Part shown: positions 48,601-60,484 of the stretch, one piece after another
Numbering within the stretch: the stretch's first letter is position 1
Layout of the letters: the number at the start of each line of letters is the position of its first letter
From: Syngnathus acus
Taxonomy: Eukaryota; Chordata; Actinopteri; Syngnathiformes; Syngnathidae
Assembly: GCF_901709675.1 (NCBI RefSeq)
Contig: NC_051104.1
Span: 4,695,501 to 4,759,500 of the forward strand
DNA: 64,000 bases
Reading direction: 5' to 3'
Program-made: the position numbers and the translations under genes
Notes under the pieces: generated by a model
Seen by the model: only the letters and a program-made list of their open reading frames with translations
The model's database searches: none
Told to the model about the DNA's origin: nothing

Positions 48601-50999
48601 ATAATAAAGTCGAGGTCACTTCATATGACTCCAATCGAACGCGAGACTTTTCTAAGTGTTCCATCCCTGAGCGCTATAAAATGGTTGTTTTATTTCCCTC
48701 TTCACCTGGTGACCCGCTTAGACCACCTGGGGTCAGTATCGAGTATTGGGATTAAATAGACGCGCAAGTACAGAAGGCATGCGAGATGTGTGCATGAGCA
48801 CAGGATTATTAATAGTGTGGATTCCTAGAGCAAAGACAAAATGTATTTAAATTTATTTTTCCTGAATAGTTATATTTCTAAGCTAAAAGCATACCACGAC
48901 CAAATCGTCACCACTTAACGTTAAAAAGATCTTCATATGGGCGACAATGCAAATTTCTCCACGTCCACAGTTTCCTTTAAAGCCCCCTGATACATATTTT
49001 AATACAATCACAGGGTCGGCGCCACGGATAAATCTGTTTGTATAAGACTGATAAAGTATCTGGCCCAGCTGTCAACCTATTTCCATGACAGTTGTGTGCA
49101 ACTCCTGGCAAGCATTATGCTATCCAAATCAATCATATCTGACATGCTTTCACTCAAAATGAAGCAAAGTCCTTGAATGGCTTTAGTAATGTCATTCGAG
49201 GGTGGGGGGGCAAGTTGCATGTTAAGCCAGGGCAGCGCAAGCTAGCTTTTAGGGAATAGTCTAAAAGTGTCGATAATTATAGTTTTTTTTTGCACGACTC
49301 TTTATTTTTACCATAGCAGCTCCATGACTATATTTGGCTATAAATGTTGCTCACAGGATTTCGACTAATAGCTCGTCTTTTTAAAATGTGGTTTCCTGTT
49401 GACCTCACCCGACAGGGACGGCTTGGTTGGCATTGTCATGGCAGATGAAAGCTTGGGCCGCATGCGGGTAATTGCCTCCGATCCTTAGTCATCAAGTTGT
49501 GTAAATTTCTCGCCAGCTCATTAGCAGGCTTTATTCGAAGAACCTTTTTCTCTCTCCCTTCATCTTTCTCAAAGCGTCTCAGCTCACTCTCCATTTTGCA
49601 GAGTTTTTTTTCTTACTCACCTGTACAAATGTGTATAATTTAGTTGAGTTAAACACAGCCGCTTTAAATATGATTTTTTTTTTTTTGCCGTAATTTTATT
49701 TCATCAATTATTCAGACATATCTTTTTCACTTTGCACTGGTGTCGGCATCATCTGCAGCACAACCGTCTTGTCAATATTATCAACCTTGGATAATTAGCC
49801 GCCATTCTTTTGTAACATAAGCTGGAAATGTCTTTATTGATAAGCAAAACAACACTATTGACGTTTCCTGTAAAGCAGGATTTAAAAAAGTAGAATTTCT
49901 GTACTAATCGGAAGATCGACATTGTCGGTAGGTCTTATGTTGAAGTTGTAATTATATTTTCTATCATTTAATTATATTAAATAATACAATATATATAATA
50001 GTCTATATATTATAATATATATAATAGTATATATAATTTAAATAATAATTTATTATTTAATTATTTCACAACAATTTAATTCATATTATTAGATGGTCAT
50101 CTTAAAAACTGGATAACCAAATTTGAATGGTAAATTCAGTCTCCCATCTGTCTGGGTTGGAGCCGTCACGTTTAGCGTTAGCGCACGGAGCCGCTCGGGA
50201 GAGTTCATGAAAGAGGCAGAAGCAAGCGCAGCTCATTTGACATGCTGAGGGAAGGCAAACGCTCCATATGCGCACCAAACCAAAGTCATTATGGAAATAC
50301 ATTTCAAATACATATTTATATTGTGAGACAAAAAAACAGTTACATTTCATACTCTCGTCCTTACTGCAGAGAGACCTCTTGAGGAAAGCGTCTGATGGCG
50401 TTATACCATCCCCGTGGCATTATGTGTAAATTCTGTACAGTCCTTGTGGGTTTTGTGGAGCTGTTTGTTCATGGTAATGTCATGTTCCGACTTCGGGTTC
50501 ATGAATGAAGAGGTAATTGATTGTGGCGATTTGCACATTCTCCCCCACTGTAATGAGGTTCTTAGTATGGCGCTCAGTGTTGCTGACCCAACCGGAGTCT
50601 AACATGCCCCCTTTGCTCCCGCTGAGTGATTTGCAAGGCATGGCTGTCCTTCAACAACTGGTTGCATCTGAGACTTGAAACGTCTACAGTATTTCCCCAA
50701 TCTATTAAACGGCCGCTGCACTCAGCCTGTTGTAATTGTGCTGACCGCAACTGAACGTCTTGCTTGAAAATGCACTGACTGCAAGAGAGATTCAAGTCAA
50801 GTGGCTGGGTTGGTCTGTGTGAGAATTTTAGATAAAAAAAAAAAAAGAAAATATTTAGACTCTACAGTCTTTTAGGTTTTTGATTACAAGTGGCAGTCTT
50901 ATTCCTCGATATACTTGCCTATTTGTTTTTTGTTTTTCCTCAGGCCAAAGCCATGTCTAATGAAAAAGTTGTATTTTGGCGCCATCTTGTGGCATCTTC
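45654..50999. other. Intergenic, unique sequence
   Basis: No gene, RNA or mobile element recognised over 5.3 kb. An almost pure A/T tract occupies about 49965-50060, with nested TATATAAT palindromes. Confidence 0.55.
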
Positions 51000-51178
51000 A
51001 AAGTCTGCTTTATTGTCAATTTCTTCACGTCAAGACATACAAAGAGATCGAAATTGCGTTTCCTACTATCCCACGGTGGCAAGACGTATTACACATTCAA
51101 GTAAACAAGACAAAAAGTAAAAATAAGAAGGCACATACAATGAATAAATAAGAGCAATGAATAAATTAAAGAATAAAA
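51000..51178. repeat. Interspersed repeat fragment, probable retroposon 3' region
   Basis: AAGTCTGCTTTATTGTCAAT followed by a TCCCACGGTGGCAAGACGTA block and an AATAAATAAGAGCAATGAAT tail resembles a repeat widespread in teleost genomes. Family assignment is uncertain. It directly follows a GGCGCCATCTTGTGGC motif that is also common in fish repeats. Confidence 0.5.
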
Positions 51179-54100
51179 CTTCATGCCAATGAACTATGTT
51201 GGAATGAATGGAGCATCTTTTTATTAGTTTGCGTCAGTCAAAATATATTTATACATCAGAATTCTCAATTGTCACAGATAAAAAATAATAAAACATCAAC
51301 ACCTAACTTTACTAACATTAACAATAAAATACTTCCTCTGACCAGAACATTGCAAGCTAGAGAAGGCAAATGAAAATTAGAGAGGGGTCATAATGTGGAG
51401 CCCTTTCAGCACACATCTTCCTGACTATAATCCTGGCACAAAATCAAATCCCACCTCTTTACTGAACCTAGATAATTGCAGACAGGGGTCTGATAAGCCC
51501 CTGTAATGGAACTCTGTCAATCAGTTCATGCCATATAGCCCCCCCCCCCCCTCTCTCTCTCTCCTGGGTGTTTGCTCAAATCGAATGAAGAAATCCAGGA
51601 GCCGCTGACATTTAGGGCTACTGCTCTGCTGATTGTGAGAAGAATGTTCCGGTTTAATTTCATTAACGGGGAAAGTAAAAGCAAATTTGCCGTATGAAAA
51701 GCAATTACGGCGCTGCTGACTGGAGCTTTTATGCTCGCGAAAGGTCCTCCTTCTCATTGTCTTTCAGAGTGCCAAAGACTCGCCTCAATTTATCGCTGGG
51801 GTATTTATTATGCAAGCAAAACAGAACTCAGACTGGGTAATTATTTCCCTTCTGTGATCCAAAGATTCGAGAATTCCGCAGCTAGAGTAGTTTATGAGTA
51901 TGTCTTGGGTAACTTTTCTACTTTGAAAATTGCAATCTAATATAATTTTTGAAAATATGATTCAGGCAGTGGAGGGAAATCAATGGTGGCCTTTTTCTCC
52001 ACAGCTTCAGTCCAAAGTTCCCCGCTGCTTGAGTGCCATGGCTTGTTCTCCCCTTTCATCCCATGGACATGCCCCCTCCGAGCTTGGAGAATAGTCTGAC
52101 TGCAGGGTAGAGGTTGCGTGCTTCTCACCTGGATTTATAGAAGAGGTACAATTTTGAAAGGTCTTTGACTTCACTGTAGATTCAAACATGCTGCCATCGA
52201 AATCTATCAGTGAAAGAACATCTCAACAACTCAAAGTTCCCATTTTGTTGTGATGGGGGAAATACTGATATTTTATGTTGGGAAGAAATCAATAATGATA
52301 TCAACTTAGAGTGTGTTCATGTCAGGGTTACATTTATGCTTATGTTAAAATCCTAAATGGCTAAAATGAGGTAAAAAAGTTCATGTCCTTGTGATTCACA
52401 TTTTTAAACCTTAATCAAAGGTTCGTGCTCTTCTGAGTGCTTTAGTTTGTCTTCGCTTGAGCACCAATAACTTGTGGAAACACAGTCGACTTTGGCTTTA
52501 TGCAATAAAACGGCAGCTGGATACTTCTAATGGGCGGAAAAAAAAAAAAAAGGACCCAAGGCCCGGGGAGAAACCCTCGGGGGCAGACACTGCCAGGTTG
52601 TTTATCTCCACACGGAGCCCCTCGCCGCTCCTGTCTCATTAGTAACGCAAGGGAGTGTCACAGCGGGGCTAGCTGGCTAAAAGAAGTTGACCTTGCTCAC
52701 AAGTGGAACCATTCTTCCAACTTGCACTTAGTCAAATGAGGACTTTGAGGATTATTCCAGACTTTTTTTTACTTTTATTCACACAGAAAAATTTGGAGGG
52801 TTTATGTATTTAGACTGCGACCACCCCCCCCCCCCCCACTTCCTTATATGCACAGCTAATGTTGATTAAAGACAGAAAAAAAAAAAGATGGAGTGAAATT
52901 GTGATAGTTTTTTTGTGCTTTGTGAAACACTGAGATGAGAATTCAAAGTGCTTCATGGGAGAATGATAAAATGGGGACAGCGTGGTTTTTGACAGTTGAT
53001 AAAATGAGATACGGAAAGGCCACGACAAAGACAAACCTCTCGGAGACACAAAAAGAAACCAAAATTAATTTAGATTTTATTTTTTTTTCTTCATGGCGTA
53101 TTTTATATTGCTTTTATATTAATGTTGCAACTAAACAATCGCAGCGAGCTATGTGATCAACTTTTATTTTATTTTTTTTTAAATGTGTAAAAATGCTTTT
53201 CAGGTAGTTACAGTCAAGGTTCCTTATTAATCTCATGTACTCACCAAATCTAATCAGTAGTCAAGTTGGAGTAGCGGAAGGAGGCTTTTACTATAATTCA
53301 CAATCAAAGAACTGGTTTGTTGTATGTGTTTGAAGCTTAGAGGAAGATTTCCTTGTAAAGCTCTAGGGGGGAAAAAAAAACACAACTGTGTTGCTCCTGT
53401 ACCATTTCCAAATTAAAAATGTTTCCGCCCTGACCATCCTCTCATCCCCCATGTATGAAGAGGGATTAAGTTGGCACAAAAGACTCTAACAATAGCTCAC
53501 CTAAGTTAAACCACTTTTTTTTCTTTTTTTTATCACATAACTGTTATTGTTGTCTGATGACATTTTTTGAAAAGAACGTTTGATCATAGATGCACGAATA
53601 ATAATAAATTGAGCCCATCCCACAAAGATGATTTTTTTAGTGTGGGCTGTGCTAAAAACAAACAAACAATAATAAAAAAAAAAATATGATGCCACCATTG
53701 TGTATGATGATGGCTCATGAGTTTGGCTTCCTTCAAAGCAAGCCAAGGTTAATTCTGTCAGTCTCGCCTGTGCTTTTCCTGCTATGACAAATCAAAATGT
53801 CTGCAGGGAAGCAGATCTCGGCTGAATTTATATTGGATATTGCTGAAACCACGGTTTAGCTCGTGAGTCATAAAAACAAACAAAAAAAAGTCAAATTCGC
53901 ACATTACATTCAAATACATGGAATTAAATTGTGCGCCTTCCAGATTGGTTGATGGATAATAAATAAATAATAAAAAAATACAAATAAAAAAAATAGAAAA
54001 TAATATAAATATAAACAGATAACAATGAAATAGAAGATTGAGTTCTTCCCCCATGTTACCCTTTGGTTTGCCAAAAATCAGCATAATATCCATCCGGCTC

Positions 54101-57100
54101 AACTGCACCTTCCACCGTCTCCCAGCTAAAAAGACACAGAAATGATTATCTTTGCTCAGAGATATCAGAGCCCCGACTCCAGTTTAAACTCTTGAAAAAG
54201 CTCATACATCATATTTCGCTCAGCAGCATACAAAACAGATTATTACCACACTAGCTGAACCATGAGTGGGAAAACCACCAGTAAGCAAGCTTTGTATGAG
54301 ACAAGTTTAACTGCAAGGTCACACACCAAAGACCCGCCTTGTCACTTGTGGATATCCTAATCGTGAAATTGTATAGCAAGTTCTTATGAATAAGAAATGA
54401 TGCCTTCATAAATGATTTAGTCGAGCGGATACTATACTAAGATTTTGTTTTTTGACAATTTACCATGTACAGTAGCGTCGTCGACCTAATCCCGGAGAAA
54501 ACGGAGGCCATTTTGTTTATTTGGATTTGTTCTGCACAAAAAGCAATATGTTGGTTGCCTAGCATAAAGTAATGAGATGTGGATGCGTTGTTTTGTTTTG
54601 CCTAGATATTATGTATTTGTATATAATGTATTTATTTTAACACACCCGGGGAATATATTGAATTCTTTGTTTGGGTCACATTCAATATTGTCTTTGCACA
54701 CTACATACACAAATAAATTCCTGAATAAATAATGATGAGTTTCCCCATCCATTCAACAACCAAACCATCCAATTATTCTCAGCAAATCTCCATTTTAACA
54801 CTTATTAATAAAATTATACTTTCACAACATAGATGAAAGTATTCGATTTTACAGTATTTATATCTTCTATATTAAGCAAGAGCTTTACCATATTAATTAT
54901 AGCCATGAAACGAATTGAATACTAAACAAAGCCTTCATCTGAAGCGTGAATTTGATTTACAATGGATATGTCTCGACTCCAACCTATTAGACACATTTTA
55001 AGAGACCCCAATATTTATATTAATCTGAGCAGATTCGGCCATGAATTACATTTTATGATAGTCAGCCGGAATTTGGTGACCGTGATGGTTGGTGGTCATG
55101 TTCATTCAACACCTCACTTGCAAAAAACTCCGTGCAGACCATAAACAACATTGGTGGCTGATGTTGCCGTACCTTCAGGGTCCACTAAAATTCAGTCACT
55201 TGGAAGGGGATGAAGAAGCTTTTTTTAATGGTCGCTGGAGACCAGCAGTATATTTACCATAATCCCGAGCCTGAGGGAGCATCAACTTCTAATCACCTCC
55301 ATCTTCCCTCCTTAATGCAGATAGAGATCAGTGCCTATTATGCACCTCATAAAGCAGAAAGCTTTAAGATGATTGTCGCTTGAAATGGAAAAGTTGATTG
55401 GAAATGGAGGTAAATTACTTTGCGTGTTCCTTTGTATCTTGGTTAGTGGATAAAAGTTAGCAACTGTTGCTACATGGGGCGGTTTTTGATGGGTCGTGTC
55501 AATTCCCATTGATCTTTAATTATACACATTTTATAAAATTGTGAAGGTAAATTCAATGCAAAAAAAAAAAGGAAAAATCTCCCCCAAAAAGGTTTCTCTA
55601 GTTAAATAATAATTGGGTAAAGCTCGGGTTATTACAAGCCAGAGAATATCTCACTTTCTAGGGGGTAGCTTGTTGGTCCACCATATTGGCAGATTAAGCA
55701 AATTAATCCTTCTTTATGCTTAATCCCTTTCCTTATCATACGATTATGAAAATACAGATCCCTCCTTTCTCTCAGATATTAAATTGCTGGCAGAATATAG
55801 CTCCTGGCTTGAAGAGGAAAAGAAGGCAAAGCAAAAGAAAAAATAGCCCTCAGTTGTGTTTCAAGTGCTTTTTATTTTGGATTTCGTTGAGTAATTTATA
55901 ATTCTACTCAGTTTCTGGCCCGGGCTTTGATATTTCAAAGTTGACACAAATTAAAATATAATATTTAAGCATTGGATTTTGAGTGTAGTTCTTCTACAGA
56001 GACGACTTTTATTGGACACGTCTTGGAGAAGCGTGTCAAATCTTTTGCTATTTGTCTTGGGTTGAATCAGCCACTAATTACCCATGAAAGCAAACCAGAC
56101 AACTCCACTAACTGCTATGAGGAGCAAGCTACATAAAAATACTGCATCATTAGCACATTATCCCAGATTCCAAATGTCACTCAGCCACAAACGACTTTAA
56201 GCAAAAGCCGAGCTCTTCTTCAGATGCATCAGCGATCAAGCCATGGCGGGAAGGTGAATCCTCGCTTTTATTTTATGCGGAGGGGGAGGAAAGGTTGTTG
56301 GTATAAATGTGTAAATTCCAAAATGTATTTCCAGATATCTCACACATCCATCCACGGCTCTTTTAATCTTGTTGAACTAAACAAATGCAGACTTGGATGG
56401 CGGCAACAGATGAAGCTGCGTCAGACGTGGTCGTGTCAATATCGCTCATCAAACAGGATCCGATCAAAGACCTGCCTGTGCCCATACATGCCGGGGGATT
56501 AAAGTAGAACCACCTCCCGGGAAAAAAAAAAAAAATACACAATATATATACCCACACGGATATCAAGTTCATGTAAGTTGTAAAAATTCTTTCATGTCAT
56601 ACCCAAGATGGCATTGCATGAAAATGAAATCCACACCTTGCCATAAATAACATCCAAAAAGGGCTTTTAAACATCAGGTATTATTTCCTCTTGACAATGC
56701 AGAGTGTGAAACAATCATTTCACTAAATATACTTTCACAAAAGGCCCCTTTGCATTAAAACAGCAGGCCTACATGAATACCAATCAACCCGCAATGATTT
56801 TAGAGTGCTGGAATGAAAACTCCACAGGGAGATGAAATATCAGCCCACAAGCAGTAATAACTGCAGAATCCTGAGGATGAAAGATTATTAGGCATAAAAA
56901 TGACTCCACCCTAAGACTTGAACAAGCACAGCGTGATGTACATAAATGCGTAAACCTGTTTGTCGCCTTTCTATAATGGAATATGCGAAACATAAACCTT
57001 AGTGTTTATATTTTTCAATTATGTGACAGATGAGGATAAAACCCTCACTTAAATTCATTAATCTGTCAGCGGTCTTTTTTTATGCAAGATGTACAACCTT

Positions 57101-57318
57101 TCCGAGGGAGGTAATGAGCAGCCATTTAGTAAAGTTATAAAATGAGTACAAAAAAAAAAATGTTTCCTAAGGGGGAAATTCAGTGCTTGAGAATGAACCA
57201 TAAGAGGTACGGGATAATGTCTTTTAGGTGGTTTCATATTCACATGAATGAGCCATATAAAGTGGCATTTTGCTGAATAAGTGTCATTTGCATCTCAGGG
57301 AAGTAAAATGCATAATAC
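51179..57318. other. Intergenic, unique sequence with simple repeats
   Basis: No coding exon recognised. Simple tracts: C run plus CT repeat (51539-51564), A run (52540-52552), C run (52825-52839) and A/T-rich stretches near 53.5-54.0 kb. Confidence 0.55.
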
Positions 57319-57721
57319 GTTTTTTTGTTTTTTTTAACATTTTTTTGCAGTGACCTCTGTCCGTGCTTTTTAAATTTCGACCTGTTTAATTTGAATAATT
57401 TAAAAATGTATCTTTTCACAAAATATGGCCCTGTTTGAGAATCTGTTTTTTTTTTTTTTTTGCAAAGTGACCTCTGTCCGTGCTTCCTAAATTTAGACTA
57501 TTTTAATTTGAATAATTTAAAAATGTATCTTTTCACAAAATATCGCCCTGTTTGAGAATCTTATAGCGAGATGCATACATTTTTTTATTTTTTTTTTATT
57601 TTTACAAAGTGACCTCTGTCCATGCTTCCTAAATTTCAACCTATTTTAATTTGAATAATTTAAAAATGGCATCTTTTCACAAAATATCACCCTGTTTGAG
57701 AATCCGCTAGCGAAATGCATG
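57319..57721. repeat. Three-copy tandem repeat, unit about 117-142 bp
   Basis: A block beginning TGACCTCTGTCC(G/A)TGCTT starts at 57351, 57468 and 57610. In each copy it continues through TTTGAATAATTTAAAAATG and CTTTTCACAAAATAT to CCCTGTTTGAGAATC. Copies 2 and 3 also share a tail TAGCGA(G/A)ATGCAT. Poly-T tracts of varying length separate the copies, explaining the unequal spacing. Confidence 0.92.
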
Positions 57722-58719
57722 CAGACAAATAAATCGTATTGCAGTTGCCTCTCAACACTTCCACAGAGGAGCAATATTTCCTCATCAAAGTCACTTCCTC
57801 TTTCCACTTCTGTCAAGGAAAACCCAGTGGGAAGCTGTGGGAGAACAGTGGCAGATCTCAAGTAAAGACCCAAGCTGCCGCCTGGCTTTCAGAATAAAAG
57901 GCATTGTCTGGCCGATGCTGTTGTCATATTGGAAAGGAAAAACAATTTCTTTGTTTTGGATAAAAGGAGAATATGCTAATGAGGGTTCAAAAGTTGCCTG
58001 TACTTCAGGGAGTGTTTTTAAACATGAACCTATTAGGATAAATGTCACTTCGTCGTAGAACAATCGCTTCCCCCGATGAGTCTATTATGTGTTTTTTGAC
58101 GCTGTTGAATGAATGAATACAAAAGCACCTTTTTGTCAATATCATTTACTTCTTGACTCTCTTCACTGAACTTTGAAAACTATGCCGGGAAATGGGAACT
58201 CTTTTCAATGTGACTCTAAAGGAAAGGGACGGGAATATTTTTTTTCCTCAATCTACTCGCTGATCTGTTTTTACCTCGGCCAGCGACTTCAATCAGAATG
58301 TTAGCCCTAAGCCCTTTGATTGCGCCTACAAAAGTTGATGGTCTCCTAGCTTGTAAGCTGCCTATCAGATAATAAGCAGGTCTGCCACAGCAGCCAGAGT
58401 GCAACAATGAAGGCGTAGCTGCTGTTGTCACCAGACGTCCGGCATGTCTTTTCCTGCCCTGTCTTAGCGCTCTCTCCAGGGAAATCTCCCAAGAGCAGCT
58501 GTCCTTATCAATGTGCCAGCTCTCCGCTCACTGCCTACCTGGGTCGCATTCTCCATGACAGTAGCACAGAGGTAGCGCTAATCTGCCAAGACTTCAGCAA
58601 AATTAAATCGCCAAGCGGGCCACTGGGTGAAAGGCGATGGGGAAAGATTTGCCGCTCACTGTGAGATGGCATTAATATGCTTTGCATCTGCCACAGACTA
58701 CATTTGCAAGATTAATTTA

Positions 58720-59106
58720 CCGTATTTTCCGCACTATAAGGCGCACCGGATTATAAAGCGCACCTTCTATGAATGGCCTATTTTAAAACTTTGTTCATAT
58801 ATAAGGCGCACCGGATTATAAGGCGCATAGAATAAATAACTCAACGTGGCTCGAACGTTAATGCAATCACAATATAGTAACACTCAAAATAGTGAAAACA
58901 ATAACAATATATCAATAACTCAACGTTGCTCAAATGTTAATATCACACAACACACAAAATAAACACGTAAAGCTTACTTTAATAAGTTAGTCCTCATCCA
59001 CGAATCCATATTGGTCTATATATAAGGCGCACCGGATTATAAAGCGCACTCGGCTTTTGAGAAAATTGGAGGTTTTTAGGTGCGCCTTATAGTGCGGAAA
59101 ATACGG
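58720..59106. mobile_element. TA-flanked palindromic MITE, copy 4
   Basis: It starts CCGTATTTTCCGCACTATAA and ends TTATAGTGCGGAAAATACGG, a perfect 20-bp terminal inverted repeat, flanked by TA. The interior differs from copy 3 and contains a direct repeat of an AATAACTCAACGT(G/T)GCTC block (about 58834 and 58915). At 387 bp with intact ends it is the best-preserved copy. Confidence 0.92.
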
Positions 59107-59108
59107 TA

Positions 59109-59825
59109 CTCCTAAAGATTCATGCTACCTAAATGATAAGGATATTATAAGACACATGAGGAAAATAAAACCAGTACATCAAATGAGCCAGACTTCAATT
59201 CGAAAATCTGGTTATAAGGCACTTTGTTGATTTTTGTTTTTGAAAAAAATAAATAAATTGTGCTGTTTTTAACTTAAGAAAATAACAATATGGCGAGGAG
59301 CAGGCTAACCAGTTAGCATGACATCAGTTAAATCCCCCCACAATTCCTCCTGTGACATCCAAACACTTCGTTAGCCTCGCTCGCCGGATCCCGACGTCCG
59401 ACTGACACCGACCACACACATATAAGTACGAGATTAATCAGCAGAGTGGTTCTACTAAACGACACCATGTTGTGGCATGTTATACTTTGTCATCACTGGG
59501 GGTGCTTGTGCCGTTTTCAAGCTTTTCCAGAATCCTTTGGTTACGCTCCCGGGCTGTTGTTAAACCTCCAGCAGTGCCCGTCTAAAGCATGAGTGGTTCA
59601 CAGTCAAAACATTTATTACATATAAATCCTTTTTCTCTTCAGCTGAGCTACCTTGGGAGGGCTAAAGGACGGAGTAGACAGGAATCGGGTTTATACAGTT
59701 TGCCACAGACAGTAGGCAGGAAAATAGTTGGGGGAGAGAGAGAATCTGAAATTTGTGGTCTCTTATTAGCTCTTATTGCTAGAATTGGTGATTCCAGGCC
59801 ACGGTCAGTCAAGATTCAACACATA
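59109..59825. other. Spacer between two MITE copies
   Basis: A 717-bp stretch between two copies of the same family in one 1.5-kb cluster. No gene is supported. Confidence 0.6.
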
Positions 59826-59827
59826 TA

Positions 59828-60228
59828 CCGTATTTTCCCGACTATAAGGCGCACCTAAAAACCTCAAATTTTCTCAAAAGCCGTATAGTCCGGTGCGCCT
59901 TATATATGGACCAAATTCCTAAATTTAAACTGGCCCGAAGCATTGTGTCATGAAATCAATCATAAGTGGCCCGCTGAAGACTATGAATCATGAATGAAAA
60001 AGATTATGGATCATTATTTTGTGATTATAGAGTAATTTGTTGCATCTGAAGTTGAAATAAAAAAGATCAAATGGAGAATGATTTGATTTGGATTCAAAAT
60101 CTGACATGATGCATTAATGGCGCGCTTTATAGTCTGGTGCGCCTTATATAAGGACCAAATTTTAAAATGGGCCATTCATTGAAGGGGCGCCTTATAGTCC
60201 GGTGCGCCATATAGTCTGGATAATACGG
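59828..60228. mobile_element. TA-flanked palindromic MITE, copy 5 (long form, inverted)
   Basis: It starts CCGTATTTTCCCGACTATAA, ends TATAGTCTGGATAATACGG, and TA flanks both ends; 401 bp. The interior is the reverse complement of that in copy 3 (shared CCTAAATTTAAACTGGCC and CAATCATAAGTGGCC blocks), so the two belong to one subfamily. Confidence 0.9.
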
Positions 60229-60452
60229 TACTTAAGACTAGATCACATATCAAGTAATCGCCAGCCAATCCGTCATTATTATTTTTAGTTTCTGATGAAG
60301 TGAGTTAAAAAAAATCCATGTTTTCAAATTAAAATAAGTGTAAAACAGAGGCAAAATAGGTTACCAAGACCTTGATGATTATTTACACCTCATTAGTTGC
60401 AGAGGGACAATATTTCACCCCATCCAGTGATTACACGCCACCTCGACTGTAT

Positions 60453-60482
60453 CCGGTGAGCCTTATAGTCCGAAAAATACGG
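60453..60482. mobile_element. MITE fragment, right end only
   Basis: GGTGAGCCTTATAGTCCGAA running into AAATACGG followed by TA matches the right terminus of the family. No left end is present nearby. Confidence 0.7.
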
Positions 60483-60484
60483 TA

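Noticed and set aside
28044-60484. CRISPR-like array from the repeated AAGGCGCACC motifs
   Set aside because: The repeats are palindromic transposon ends in a vertebrate genome, with irregular spacing and no cas genes.
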